A DNA stretch of 64,000 nucleotides. It comes from Pomacea canaliculata (taxonomy: Eukaryota > Mollusca > Gastropoda > Architaenioglossa > Ampullariidae). The notes under the pieces were generated by a model. It did no database searches. It was not told the origin of the DNA and worked only from the letters and a program-made list of their open reading frames with translations. A program made the translations under genes and the position numbers. The stretch is taken from positions 18,433,844-18,497,843 of the forward strand of contig NC_037592.1 of the NCBI RefSeq assembly GCF_003073045.1, written 5' to 3'. Positions within the stretch are counted from its first letter, which is position 1. Each line of letters opens with the position of its first letter. This document shows, one piece after another, positions 38,064-51,776 of this stretch.

Positions 38064-39824
38064 CTAATCACTACGCGGTGACTTCTTCAGCGGTTTAACA
38101 GAAACAGCCTCTGAATGTAGAACGTACAACTGATTATCTCTCACATCTGTCACAAATGTATCTACCTACAGAGACAAGAAAGTTCACATAAGTCAAAAAA
38201 AGAAAATAAACTGATAGGCATCTAGCACATGTTTTGTTAAAATACTGCATATCAAGTTATAAGGCCTCATGTACTCAAATATTTGAAAGCTGCCTAAAAA
38301 AAAATCAAAATGGCACAAGATATTGAAATTTTATGCATGGATTTATAACTTGATTATAAAAGAACATCTTATGCACAAATTTCTCTTTGTCAATATCTTT
38401 TGAAGCACTTCCTTAAATATATAAAATTTCAGTTTCTTATCACATCCACTTCATGACTTAACATGATAACATAATCCATTACCTTCAAACCTGATGATGA
38501 TTGGCCAGTTTGCAGATCAAAGGTATAGAAGTGAAGTGGGCACACAACATGAGGGTCACCTCCTATATCCTCAATGTCACCTTGGTCCAGTGGTCCTCCT
38601 GAAATCCAGATCAAATTTGCTGCTATAAATAGCAAGTTTTAGAAATGGTTCAAAAACTCATCAATCTATCCATCACAAAGGTTTAAAGTACTATAGAATA
38701 AAAGATGTACAGAGGACACAGTCTTGCAAATCATGCAAATCAATATTGCAGTTACCTCTTTTTCTTTTTTGTAATACACAAAAAATTCTGAAGATAAATA
38801 AAAGAAGTGTATTTTCTTAACAGTTAAAAGGCTGCCATACCAATGATCAACAGCAGTTGCATTTTCAAGAGATAAAAACACCATCTTTCCTACTTGTATA
38901 ATGGTTATCTCCCATTTGGTCAACATTTGCTTTAAACATCAGCTGGTATATAATTTTCACTCATTTTAAAACATGTAACATATTAAACAAATGCACACAC
39001 ACACACAGGTATGTTACTTCTATTTTGACATATGCAGTAACAACTAAATTTCACTGCATTTATTATCTTGTGTGCACAAGAACTCAAAATCTGAAAAACA
39101 GCAATAAATAAAGATCAAGAGCACTACACACTTGCATGGGGACAGGCTGCACCTGTAATGTAAAATTGTTCTTGTTTTACACAGAACAATGCAAGGTCAA
39201 TACCACTGGCTGTGTAAAGTCTGAAAAAAAAGGAAATTAAAAAAGTGCTAATTATTTCAGCAAAAAAAGCATTTTATAATTAAAACAGTTACACAGGTTA
39301 TACTTTCCATAAAGTTGAATTTACTTTTTAAATATTTGTGAAGACATTGCATGATATTATATTCCTGCATATGAACATGTGAATGCAGATACACATATCC
39401 ATCCCCAACTTTACTTACCCACAAATGTGCACTTTTTATCAGTTATTTTAAAAGGTACAAGCACTGAATAAAAAGGTAAATATCCCCTTTGGTTCTTCTC
39501 ATCAATGGAATTAAAATAAGTAATCATAATTAAATTTCTGTATAGTACTAATCTGAATGATAATTTACAACTTTTCATTTTTTTACTGTGGTACAGCATA
39601 TAATAAGCAAATAAATAATTGCTATAATTAATAGAAAAGTTTGACAATTTATTATAATAATCACCATTAATAAAAAAAAATAGTTAACATTGAGTAAGGT
39701 ATATTTGGGTGCTTTAGCATTTTCAGTAAAAGTACAGGACATACCTTCGACACTGACGGTTTTTAAGTTCATTTACATGCCCAACCACTTGCCACTGAGG
39801 TACACAGTCAGTGTGACCAGCCAT
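38064..39824 (-). CDS. RFESD: Small Rieske [2Fe-2S] domain protein, RFESD-like
   Basis: Four coding exons on the minus strand: 39824-39745, 39220-39132, 38598-38483, 38165-38064 (TAG). All junctions are GT-AG and phases fit (2, 1, 0). The 387 bases are open, giving 128 residues. The Rieske cluster motifs are intact: CPHARGGPL (box 1, C-x-H) and CPLH (box 2, C-x-x-H), spaced as in soluble Rieske ferredoxins, followed by FDLQTGQ. There is no leader or membrane helix, so it should be a soluble electron-transfer or Fe-S protein. It resembles vertebrate RFESD in the GGPL...GDIED...VVCP segment; the physiological partner is unknown. The box-1 Cys/His codons end one exon and the GGPL codons start the next. 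The start ATG has good context (CCCCATGG). It is read towards the carrier gene. Confidence 0.9.
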
Positions 39825-40714
39825 GGGGAGGCTTTTTGTTCTGTCTTTTTTTTTTCAAAGTAATTAGAGTTTGCTCTCTGCCTGCCTTCCAGGTGACTAT
39901 GAATGTAGCATGTGTCAGTGAACGCTTATATAGGCTGTCACAGAAACAGTCACAGATGTGTATCCCTGATGTACTATGCATGACTGAAATAAGGGAAATG
40001 TGGAATGAGAAATTAACAATAGATTTAAGACGTTCATATTCGCTCAGTAAATCATTCAGATTCAAATCAGATGATATTTTTAGGGTAAATTTGATGTATT
40101 TCGCACGCACACAACGACGAACGCAAACGCGTTTGCAACGAATATGGTAACATAATTTGATGTCTATTTTTATATATTTTAATTCCATTGAATACTTTTC
40201 AGGCCAACGGTTGATGAGCGAGCACGTGACATACGTTAGACTGTGTTTGTACCATGTAACTGACCTCTAGTTTGATTTAGCAGGCCGGTTTCCGTAAAAT
40301 GTTCACATGGGAACAAACGAACTCCCACAATTGAAGGCACACTCGAGGCAAGGACGCCATTTGTAAACAGTGAAGAAAGGGAAACTACTCTAAAACCTTT
40401 TTTTTTTTTTGTTAAAAGCACTCGTTGGCTTAGTTCCTCCTGAGAATGGACGCAAACTTCGTGGTGTCCTCTGCCGAACGTGATTTATATCTCATGTCCG
40501 GCTTCAGGCTTGCAATGTGGCTACAACCCTGACAAATACAGGGAAGCGAAAAGTTAATAGGGATTTTAGGGCGCTGCCAGGAAATGTTGCGTTGATATGT
40601 TGCCCTTCAGCCCCAACTGGCGACGCTGTTGATTGAAAATTATACAATAAAATAAGAACAAACACAATATATATGCTATGTAATTGTAACTGTTAACATT
40701 TTTCAAATGATGTG

Positions 40715-40850
40715 TGCAATGAGGCGATTGATAGCGCAATGGTTAAATGTCTTGCAGTCGGTGCTGGATTTAAGTATCGTGCTTGGGAGCACCATATATA
40801 TAATTATATCTTTGTATCCAACACCTGGTCAAAAAGATAAAGCCGTGAAT
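40715..40850 (+). mobile_element. Possible tRNA-derived SINE fragment
   Basis: Contains TAGCGCAATGGTTAAATG (A-box-like), then about 35 bp later GGATTTAAGTATC (degenerate B box), as in tRNA-type SINE heads. No clear tail. Confidence 0.4.
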
Positions 40851-40979
40851 GAAAAAGTTGGAAGGAATGGTCGAGCGATCGTTTGTTTGGTTTGATTTTT
40901 ACTGTGGGAAAGTAAATATAGTGTTTTATACTTCAGAAGCTGTTGTTTGTTATGGCCTTCTTGATATAGTGTGAAAAGT

Positions 40980-41185
40980 GGATGTGACAACTTCTTGTGG
41001 GAAGAGTGATGCAGCCGCCGAGAATTGGTGTAAAAGCGACAGCGCTCGCTCGGCGTGAGACTCACGTGGTCGACAGGGGCCCCTCCCGTGAACGCGAGCC
41101 TTGGTCGACTGCACGCTCGTGTCGCGACGGCGTCTTGCAGACCGAGGGAGGAACGCTAGGGATCGGCAGGTGATTGGAACTCATT
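40980..41185. promoter_or_regulatory. CpG-rich patch, possible unannotated transcription start
   Basis: Dense CpG (GCCGCCGAG, GCGCTCGCTCGGCG, GTCGCGACGGCG) in an otherwise AT-rich region, followed by a donor-like CAG|GTGATT at 41168-41170. It could be a non-coding first exon of a plus-strand gene lying to the right, or an upstream element of the Rieske gene. No protein is encoded. Confidence 0.3.
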
Positions 41186-41189
41186 AATT

Positions 41190-44100
41190 GTAGCTCTGAC
41201 CATAAACGATGTCAATTCGCGATCCCTCGTGTTGTTCCATTGACTCTGCGGGTAGCTTACAGGTAGCCAAAGGTTCTAGGTTAAGGTTTGTGGCGGTTAG
41301 TGCGCTATGAAGGCGAGAAATTACTCGTAAACGACCTATAGTTTTCGGTCGGACTATCGTACTTAGTAGAGATCCCATGTATCTCACTGCGATCTGTTGA
41401 GACAGCTTTTGACCAGGAGTTTTTTGTCAGCTTTTGCAGACGGACACATCAATGCTATTGCTGTCAAGCAGGAAGGTGGCGCCCTGGCCTCAGCCCTGTG
41501 GTTATTATTAATTTGTTTACTTTTTTTCCTACTTGTTGTCAACGAGATGGTCAGTTGAAAACAACGGCACAGGTCTGGACAAGCGTTTAATTGTTTTCAT
41601 AGTCGCAAGACGTGGAGGGTCTGATTATAATAATAACTTTGTTTTTACAATATTTGACAAAAATGAGGAGAGTCTGGCTACGTACGCTTTTACGCATGCT
41701 TTGCAGGGAATAGACACTTTTAAAGTTTGCATTTTATGAGGAGGGTGCAGTCTGTTGACATTAAAAAAGCGGAAGGGTCTGGTATACGGAATAAATGGAA
41801 ATATAGTTGGAACGAATCGTAAGCAATCGCCTGTTCGGTTCGATGGGCCACCCTGCTGCTGTCGACGTTCACACGTGTTCCCTGGCGGCTGGCGCCATTC
41901 CGGCGTCTTCATCGAACGCCGGTGTTTTTACTTGACTGCTCTCTGTCCACTTAAGGATGTGTCTCTGAACTTGTATACAAGACCTGTTTAATGACCCAAG
42001 TGGTGAGAGTTTGGCTGCAGACATGTCGTCTCTTTAGTATCGACTTTGTTTAGTTTTGTGGGGGATTTTTATGTCTCACTTAAAGTTACGTAAGTAGCAG
42101 TTGAATCTACCGACAAAAAAGCATCATTAGTTCTGAAACGTGTTGTTCTAAAGCCAAGTTGACAATACCTCAGGTAGGAAAGGCTCTTTGACCGATTTGT
42201 TGTTGAGGAATTTGCGAGGAAAACGTGCTTCCATCGACAGGCGATTTTGCATTAGGGGAGCATCAGGAGAATGCAGTTTAGAACGATAAACCGACGTGGA
42301 GCAGCGTTTGTCTTTTTTATTTGATGCAGTAGCGCCTGATCAACTGATATCGCATGAGTAATTTGTATAGAAAAAATATCTTTTGGCTTTCTTCACATAC
42401 AATGAGCAACATATGACATGACTGAACAATAACTTCTCTTCTCGGTGGTGGTCAGCTAAGAATCTTGGTCGAACTGGTAAATGGTTGAATCGACAGGTGC
42501 CCGTAGTAGATGGGGCAGAAGCTTTTTTTCACGCTTGCTTGCAAGAGGAGGGTCTGGTCTGACCAGAATAACGGCTAAATGCCGCGTGCAAAAATGAGAA
42601 GCTTTGGGTAGGTGCATTCTGTAGACTTCGTGTTTGTGGCTAAAAAAGCAACAGATGTAAACTAAGTGCCAATCGTTACTGGAGGCCAGCCCACAGAATG
42701 TTGGCGAGTGTTACGTGTTTCTGATGTAAGTGAGGTTTGTAATGGGGTGGGAGGAGAGAAATAGATATTGAAGAACCGTAAGGGGTAGTGTTATCAAGAA
42801 CATTAGATGTAAGCTTATTTAAGTGCAGTAAAAGTGTAGTTAAATAGTAGAAGACTTGTTGTCTGGATGTCCTTTCACTAACTGGACAACTTGACTGTTG
42901 TGTGTTTGGTAACAGGGCAACATTGCGAGTAAAGCCGGCACGTGACTTGATGGCTCATGTCAGCTTCCTTTGTTCCTAGGTCTCATTGTCTCACCATTTC
43001 GGGTCTTGGATGACTTATATGCAGCACGAAAAACAATGCGCTGGAGAGTCATATATTAGGGACTTTTTCCGTTTTTTTTTTTTAAATTTCTTCTCCTTAT
43101 GCTTATTTTGTTAGCATTCCACACCTAACAATTACATGTTTTTTCTAATGATTATAATTGCAGTTTTCTAAGTGCATGGGTGATTAGATTTTTCTAAGGT
43201 TAAGTTGACTTTTTCTGAAATATTAAGGCATGATAAGCATCCTGCAGGGTCACTTTCCTATGCTGTTGATCAACTGCCCCCTTGTGTATATAACTCAGTA
43301 ACTTCTCAACAGTTTTGTATAGAAGGTAAGAAAGTTGAAATGGTTGCTAGCTATTTTCAATGTTATCCAGCAGTTGAAAGTGTCATATTCATCATTTGTT
43401 AATTGATTGTAGAGGAAGCTTTGTGTAGGGCGATGTATCTTCGTGAACGTACTCGCCAGCTCACACTCACTTTTCAGGACATCAACGAACTTGCTGTGGT
43501 GTTGTTGTTGTTGTTGTTGCTGCTGCTGCTCCTGCCGCTGCTGCATGTTTTTCCTTTTGCTCGCATTGTAAACAAACATGTACGTGAACTGGACGGTGTC
43601 TATGATCGCTCTATTGACCGAAGACATCGCCATTGCCGCCACGTATCGTCTGCCAACTTGAACGACGACCTATTCATCACCCACGCCTCGGTTATCGGTC
43701 TCCAGGGGCCCACCACTTGAAAACCGAGCCGGACAGGTTTGGACGGCCTTGGCGGCCGCTGGGACTCCCACGACACTCGTTAACAGCGTTCAGAAGAGCC
43801 CAATTCGTCGTCAGGGAGACAACTGGCAAGTAGCGGTCCCGAGTGCAGTCCCTTTATTGCGAGTTAGGCCAGTCTCTAAGTGCCACTTTGTAGGCAGCCT
43901 GCTGACTCGGAACTTGCGTGCGAATCGCCTACAACGACGGGTTGCAAGGGTAGACAAGGTGTAGTAAGGGCTGAGGGGAGGAGGTATAAAAATGTGTCGA
44001 GCTGAGGGCAGGGAGCTCGGATTCCCAGAGTTCGGATGCAGAGAAAAGTCTAGTCGACAGTCCTTGCTGAAGTGCAGGTTGTGCAAATCCTGGGATCGGT

Positions 44101-47100
44101 GGCATCACACGAGTTATGCGCTTATTAGACGATATCTTGATGAGAAAAGATAACACACAGAAAAAAGACCATTAAGCATTTTGCTGGGATAGAAACCAAA
44201 TTTATTTGCAATATTTACTTAATTTGGATTATAGGATTACGAAGGGGAGGAGGGTGAGTGAAATAAATAAATAACTAGGATAATAAAGACAAAAAGGAAT
44301 GTATTACAAACTTCCCTGTGTCCTCCATCACTTCTCAGTGTTATCTACTTGTGTGTTCGTGTTCTTCGCTCTGTCGTGTGTGTGTGTGTGTGTTTTTTTT
44401 TTTTTTGTTGTTGTTGTTTTTTTTTTGTATATGTAGAGCGCTTTGAGCCTGGTTTCGGAGATTTAATGTTATGCAAATGTTCACTGTTACAATTGCCAAT
44501 ATTCCTCGTCCCTGTCCCTAACCAGAATCCTCCGTGTGCTCAGTAAAGGTGTTGTTTTCGCACGGAATAGATCATAATTTCTGACGTATATGTAGTTCAG
44601 ACAAAATATTCATGGGCACATCTGTCCATCTGTATGTTCTTAGTTTCTTTACAAAAAAATTCTTTTTTTAACTGATTTTTAAAAAATGTGTGTTGACCTA
44701 TTCTGCTAATTTATGCATGCAGTACAAACTTTGTGTGTGTGCACTTCGTGCTTGTCTGTGTTTTTCTGTTAGTCTGTAAACTGTTTCCCTTTCTGTGTGG
44801 GTGAATAAACTACTGCTTTCATTTAACTTTGTTTTCTTCTTTTGAATGAGGATGGGTACCGCTCGAGAACACAAATATATCTGTTTATACTTAATAACTT
44901 TTGTTGGGAAGCCAGTGAAGTTTATATATATTGCGTCCACCCAGACGCGTCTCCATTTTAATCACAGGAACCAGTAAACATGTCTGGCTGAGGATGCCTG
45001 CCGAAGGTGTAAGCAGGAGACTGCGGTTGTTCCGGCTGACGAGTCTTAAAGGTTTTCCCTCCGCCTTTACGGTACGCGAGGATGAAGACTCCGCTTCCTG
45101 CGCACAGAGGTTGTAAAACCCACTGCCCTGTGAACACTGCTCACACTGTAATGTCGCTGGGGAGGGAGGGGAGGGTGTTAGTGGACCAATAAAATACTCA
45201 TGCTTGCTTCCAGGACGCCGAGCTTTCGTGTGTGCCGTAAAAGCTGACTTAAAAAAAATCATAATAAAGGATGCGTGCCCACTGCACTCCTTGACTCTAA
45301 CGCCACTGCTTGCCATTTCTTGGCAGCAGGTCCAGAAAGTTGTTGCCAACTTTAAGGTGGGCTGACATACCATTGAAAAACCCAGAAATACTGATTGCTT
45401 ACAAAATGTCTGCACACATTCGGATATAGGGACGTGTAGTTACACCAGTTAATAAAGACACGCTTGGGTGCTCATAAGTCTTGAGGGGAAAACACTGGTT
45501 AAAAATTTCTTTATTTCATCGAATCTCAAACTACTCCTTTATCACAAAGAGGAATGATTTGTGACAAATGTATGTCAAATAAAAGATGTCGACGGAAAGA
45601 TTTATTGACAAATGAAATAAAGATGCGTATAAAAGCAAATGGAAAGATTTATTAACATCTTATTCCTGTTGTTTTACAAATCTTAAAATTACATATTCCT
45701 TGGTCCATTAAAATATTCAACACACCAGTTACATCTGTACATTTCATATTTCCAAGGAAAAAAAAAACATGTAACCCTGTTTTATTGTACGGATGGCCTC
45801 CCATAAACATGGATTGCCATCTCTAGATGAGCAGACTGTTCGCACTTCTCGTCCCGTGTGGATGGCGAGAGCAGAAGTCGTGTCGCAGACACCACTGCAC
45901 GCATTTTATTGCAGTTTTGATGTGTACTCCCCTCCCTCACGGGAACGGTCCTGCAAGTCCCAAGGAAATATTTGAGAAACGTGGAGTGAAAGTGGGTGGG
46001 TTGTGGATAAACCACAGAATTGCAAAGAACTCGAAAATCAGTAAAACATAGAAATTTAGTTCTGACCAGCGCACGACCTCTTCCATAAAGCCATTACCTA
46101 GAGAACGTGTGTGTACACAGCTAAATTACGAAGAACTGTCAGGAAATTTAAAAAGACTCTGGCAGAAAAGAGAGCTGACATCCCCGGAGCCACCTCTTGT
46201 CCTCGGGCCACCCTTTCTGCTCACCTCGTGGCTGCAGAAAAACAAGAAATCCAAGGGTGTCGTTAGGAGGGCGGCGGGGCCGTCAGGACTCTAATTGTTG
46301 CGTGGCTCTGTTTCCTAGTTTACAACCCGCAGGCGGCTATTTCCACAGGCAAGAACCCGCTCGCCCGCGGCGCTAGACTTGCCTGCTACTTGCTGTTTGT
46401 CGTCTGCTGTGTAATAAAGATGGGGAGGCCATGTTTGCAGCATGGCGTGCACTCATGAAATATTGTCTCCAACTTTAATAGTCGGCACGGGGAAAGGGTG
46501 CGAAGGAGTGGGGCTCAAGTTTCTTTCTTAAGGTCTACTGCCAGAGAATCTTTACATTACTAGACAGACGGTCTGTATGTCTCTCACACTCACTCTTTCT
46601 TTCTCTCTCTCAACCATTTAAACACATGCACAGACACACGCAACTCCATCCGTTTTCAGTGTTCTTTTCCTTAACCCTGCCGAGTTCGGATGCGAACTAC
46701 ATCGATTTACGATTGCGGAGGTATTCCATTTTTTTACCCGTTATAAAGCCTTTGATGTTTACTGCCTTTCTTTCATTTTTCACTTTCATCTGGTATTGAA
46801 CGGTTATTTGCAATTAATACGGTTTGACAAATATCTGAATGTGTGACGAACTAAGCAGCAATTCCTGTTACCAATATTTCTTTAACAGCTCCTCGCTTCC
46901 CTGTAAAAATATGAATAACAATGGCAAGGAATTCTGGACATTTATTTAGACATTTACACAAAGAATTTTATGTTTTCTTTTCATTTTTCTTTCTCTCGTT
47001 TGTTCCTTTTTTTCTTTCAGGAAATTCAGCACGAGTTTTACAAAGATTTTCTATCGCAAGCATTATAATACGCTCGTTTGCATAAACTTGATCGTGTGAA

Positions 47101-50100
47101 GGAACCAGATTTTGACGGTTAAGAAAAGCAGAAAAGACAATACATCAGCACGTTAAAGCTGTTTAGGTTAAAACTTAAAGCTGTTATCTCCTTCCCCAAT
47201 GCCGGATTGTGCCTAGCAAACTTCTAAAGTTTCTTTATAAAGTTTTTAAATGATAACAATTTTATCTGCAGATTAATGGATGAATGAGTGCTGATACATC
47301 TATCAATAATCATCATGATAAACCTGCATCTGGGGTCTTTCACAAACAAGCAGTCCCTGGGTAGGAGGGTGGTACAGTCGGAGGAGATGAAATCAGATGA
47401 CCTCAAGAAGCAACATGGCGTGCCGAGCCCGCGAGACGATCAGACGGACCAGCCGTTACGCACATTTGATTTTCTCTCCTCTAAATGTCGCCCAGTCATC
47501 TTCACCGCGCGGGTGCCTCTCATGAACTCGTTTATATCAGTTTCCCTCTGTGGAGAAATGCCGCGGACTGGCCAGACATGGGCGAACGAGACACCAGACG
47601 AATGGCGAGGAGAGGCAAAAAACATTCCGTTGTCTGCATCAGGTGTCCGCGGCCTCCTCACTGGAGACGGTGTGATTTGACTCGATTAAAAGCAATGGAC
47701 GCCGTCTATCGTCGCTGCATTCCCCGATTAATAAATTTCACACATGTCCCCTGATTCGATAAGTTTAGAGTTTCTTAACACAAGGACTGTCAGTAATGAC
47801 AGTTATTGAATAAAGTGTGTTTCTAACATGCAAGGCGAATGCGCAGGAGGACTACTTGGAATAAATGGTAATGGTCGTCTGTATGGAGAGGTTTGTCTGT
47901 CTTCTAGTTCCAAGGAGTCGGACTAGAGTGGAATGGTAAAGGGTAGTTATAAGGGACTATTGTAATCGTACCTTGAGACGATCATGGGTCTATTCTAGAG
48001 AAAACATACAAAGAAAAAGAAACTCCTAGCTCATCTATTTCAAAGAACACAGTGCAGTTTCTGGGACAAAAGTCTATAATTGTATAAATGGGGAAAGTAT
48101 TACTGGTGTACAAAGCACCTAATGAACTTAAATGGTTATATTTCGCTTAACTCAGTGGCTTGTTAAGCACGTTGCATATTCAATTTTATATCTAATTATT
48201 TGAAATCATCAAAGTGATCATGCAGTAATTTCGGATTTACATGATTGTATGTGGAATTTTTATTTGACGATATCAATTTTTTATTAATGATTTTGATGAA
48301 CTATTTTGGGTTATGACTCAAATCATTTGTTAGGATGGGGACGAAGAAATATATTTAGAGAACACACATCCACACACACAGAGGCGACTGCTGCATCATA
48401 TCCAGTATCATGAGAGTAGAAGGTGGAGCAGCCATTTATGATCTGAAAGCATTGGAGTAGTCACTTAGGCATTTCTAATTGTAAAACCGAATCTTATAAA
48501 GAAAGTCCTAACATCATTGCAGCTTTACTTTATTGAGGAAAGGCTGTCTTGGGGACATCCGAAAACATTTCTCTAACGGCTCTTCCAGCCGAAGTAAAAC
48601 CACTTCAGTTGCTTCAGTTCGTTTTCTACATTCTATGAAACTGTAGTAGCCACACAAATAATACAGAATTTTGTGTTTCTTATGCGCATCAGAATCTTCG
48701 TTACTCCAGAAACCTGTCCTCTTTACAAGTCAAAATCACATAAACGCATCTCGAAATACATCGGGAAAAAATCCAGTCCGTGTGACATTAAAAAATTTCC
48801 TTTCATAACATCGTTTTTTGGTGGAGCAATCAACCTTATTTGTCCAGATTTTTCTATCAATGCAGTCAACCTTCTTTATCGAGTTCTTAGCAATCAATAA
48901 AAAAAAGCAAGCAATTGTTCCAGAAGTTGCTCAATCTCTATTTTTCAGACTTAAAAGGAACAACGGGAATAACTGTGGGCATAATTCCGACATGAAAGGC
49001 TTGACGCCCTCACAAAAGGTGTTTGGATTACGAGGAAGCCAGCCAGCTGACCTGACCTGTCCAGTTTGGAACATTTGCTGTTTTATTTTAGACGGTGGAA
49101 GAAGGACGACAGCTTGACAAATTATCTAGAAGCCATTGGCAATCTCCACCGAGAAACGGCCCTGAGGAACCGCAGGTAGTTAGAGAAACCAGTCAAGCTT
49201 CTTTATTAGCGGGTTAAACAGGTGAGGGGTGAGGTGTCCAGATACATCACGAATACTTTGGCGTGTTTCCTTTCCTACAACCGGAAGGATACGCGAACAG
49301 AAACTCGGTTATTATGCGAAAATTCAGTGCTTTGAGTCCTTTCAGAATAATGTTGAAATTACAACAGCATGCTTCTCTTCTTGGTGTTTATGATATTATC
49401 TGTACATGCTGAATGATTCACCATTATCTCTCTCCCACACAGGCACAGAGTTTCCATGAGTCCTTCACGCGAATAAGCTGAATACTTCATGCAAAAGATT
49501 TAAATTTTACCTGAAATAATACTCAAAAAATACCAGTGTGGTGTATATTTGTTTATTTGTAGTTGATTGAAGTGAATATCACAAAACTGTAGGTTACTTC
49601 AGTAAAAAAATTGTTTGGCTTGTTTCAAATACACCCACGTATGCTTCTTGAATCATTGTTTCTTTTATTCACAACGTCAATACAATGCCAACGGTTTTAC
49701 TGAAAGTTGGGGTAAAAATCATGAAATATTATCTGGAAGAGTTGTTTTGTGGTGCTTGTCGTGCAGGACATATCCCGCCAGTTCTTACTCGTGTATATTT
49801 TTGCATTTTCTTGAATGTTTACAGCAATAAAGAAGGCGGGGCGAGTGACCTCTGCCCTGTGAAGTAGGTGTCGTGAGTCGGGTCTCGTAGCAACATACAA
49901 TATGCACGGTGGCCGCAGCATCCCTACAGCAAACATTTAGGGCGGAAGAAGGGATTTGCTGTCGGAAGCAAGTGGCACTTACCACGGTGATGGCCTGCCA
50001 TTAACCAGCTGATCATGGGGCTATAAGGTCTCTAGTGGCGAGATGTCGGCCTTACAACCTCGCCATTCATTGTGTCACGCTAACAGACGCTGTACACAAG

Positions 50101-50260
50101 CTTCAGATGGCTGCTGCTGCAGGACTGATGCACGTGCTGCTCACACCCGGCACTCACCACACGCTAAGGTCGTACAGGAATGCAGAGACATCTTCAGATA
50201 TTTACTCTGGTTCTCTCCTTTGTTGTAAATAGACGTACAATCTCTCTCTCTCTACTTTCT
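41190..50260. other. Long stretch without a recognised gene
   Basis: Scanned on both strands for domain motifs and splice-supported frames; none was convincing. It includes a CpG-richer segment at about 43590-43960, a TTG/CTG trinucleotide run at 43500-43545, a GT/T/TTG tract at 44380-44425, and GC-rich non-coding-looking patches near 45000 and 47400-47700. It may be a large intron or regulatory territory of a gene whose exons lie outside. Confidence 0.45.
43498..43545. repeat. (TTG)n/(CTG)n trinucleotide repeat
   Basis: Seven or so TTG units followed by CTG units with interruptions. It would read Leu on the plus strand and Gln on the minus strand, but no supported exon contains it. Confidence 0.85.
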
Positions 50261-50264
50261 TTTC

Positions 50265-50265
<1 letters not shown>

Positions 50266-50331
<66 letters not shown>

Positions 50332-50386
50332 CACAGACAGACACACAGACAGACAGACAGACACACAGACACACAGACAGACAGAC
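50266..50386. repeat. (CAGA)n tetranucleotide microsatellite
   Basis: Perfect CAGA units to about 50325, then an imperfect part mixing CACA and CAGA to 50386. It is the reverse complement of the tract at 56953-57116. Confidence 0.97.
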
Positions 50387-50399
50387 CAGAAGTTGCTTT

Positions 50400-51770
50400 C
50401 AGTGAGCACGACATTCTGGAGCTGGGGAACGGCACATCATTTTCAAGAGGAACTGTTAACTTTTCAGATTAACAGCCAGACCGGAGATTAATCTCTACGG
50501 CGAATGTCTGTCTGTCTGCCTGCCTCCCTACCTGTCTGTGTGTACACTGTTGTCCCTCTGTCACATGACTGAAAGCACAACATACTCACACGTACACGAG
50601 ATCCACCCACACGCTATTAAACGTGTGTATTCATCAAAGTCAATTTGAATGGGTAAATCCGTCCATCATTTGGCGGGGCTGGCATGAAAGTCAATATAGT
50701 CTGGCAGAAGTCTTCAGACACGACTCAGGAATTATTTATCATCCTATCACTCTTCTGGGGTTTGGACCTTTTCTCTTTGGATCAAGTGAGATTTAAAGCG
50801 TGAAACAGGTCTGGATCCACGAAATAATGGCCTGATGGCAGGACAGGTGATCACACACGCCCACATGTTGTGCAGTGGCGACAGCTGAGAAAGGAAAGAA
50901 AGTATAGAACGATTTGGAAAAAAGGGGGACAGATAAAAGAACCAAAAAAAGGAAGACTGCATTCTAAAATAAACTATTTGTTATGGAGCTGCGAAGCTGT
51001 GGTGTGGTATTGTTCCTCTGAGATGCTCGCAGCAGACCTTACAGATGTCCACCATCTCACTGACTTCTGCTCATGTCAAGTTTTGACCATATGGTGTTTG
51101 GTCGTTTGAACTTGTTTGAACTCAGTCACTCCTTCATTGTCTGCCGGAGTACATCAGGGCAAAAAATGTATATTGGTTGTGATTGATTAATTATGGCTTA
51201 CTGATTGCCTCATTGAATTTCATTGATAAGGTGTGGTAAGAGAATGAGTTAGTAAGTTTGTGCCTACGACTTGCATTTAAATATTCTAAACATATGAGTA
51301 CAACTTTATTTTTTTAGCTGAGTAGTATCTCATTTGAGGGTCTTGTCTACAAAAGAATTAGCTGTGAGTAAAACAAAATGTCTTACAATTAAGTTTTAAA
51401 AAAACACAGATGGGGAAAAGACTAATTAGGTCATAAGCTAAAGTGTTTATAACAAAACAAATAATTTACGAAGGAATCAAAAAAACCTAATTTAAAGCCT
51501 AATTTTAAAAATCTCTATTCCCAGAATGAATTAAATATTGTGGTCTCGCTGGTAGAAATAATTTTACTCGGAAATTCATCGAGTAAGGATGATACTGGGC
51601 TACATTTAAAAGTCTAAAGTTAATGTCTAAAGATACCGGAGGTTATATTTCATTGTCTGTTACAGATTTTTAACTTTTAATGATTTTGACCCTGAACGAT
51701 CTGCATGAAAAACACATTTCTCCGTATTTGGTATGCACGCATACGTACACACATGTTAACATTTACTAAC
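50400..51770. other. Region without a recognised gene
   Basis: No exon with splice support or protein motif found. Open frames are short and unrelated to any family I can name. Confidence 0.5.
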
Positions 51771-51776
51771 AAAGAA

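Noticed and set aside
39808..40188. Minus-strand frame overlapping the start of the Rieske gene
   Set aside because: It is in a different frame from the confirmed Rieske exons, has no family motif, and probably covers the promoter and 5' UTR.
43295..43642. Minus-strand poly-Gln frame
   Set aside because: Gln run is the antisense of the TTG/CTG repeat; no motif or splice support.
43403..43720. Frame with RERTRQ...DINEL, briefly reminiscent of a basic helix-loop-helix
   Set aside because: Spacing and flanking residues do not fit bHLH, it runs into a poly-Leu trinucleotide repeat, and no splice sites support it.
47288..47754. GC-rich overlapping frames near 47.5 kb
   Set aside because: Frames on both strands are open because of base composition; none shows a domain, leader or exon borders.
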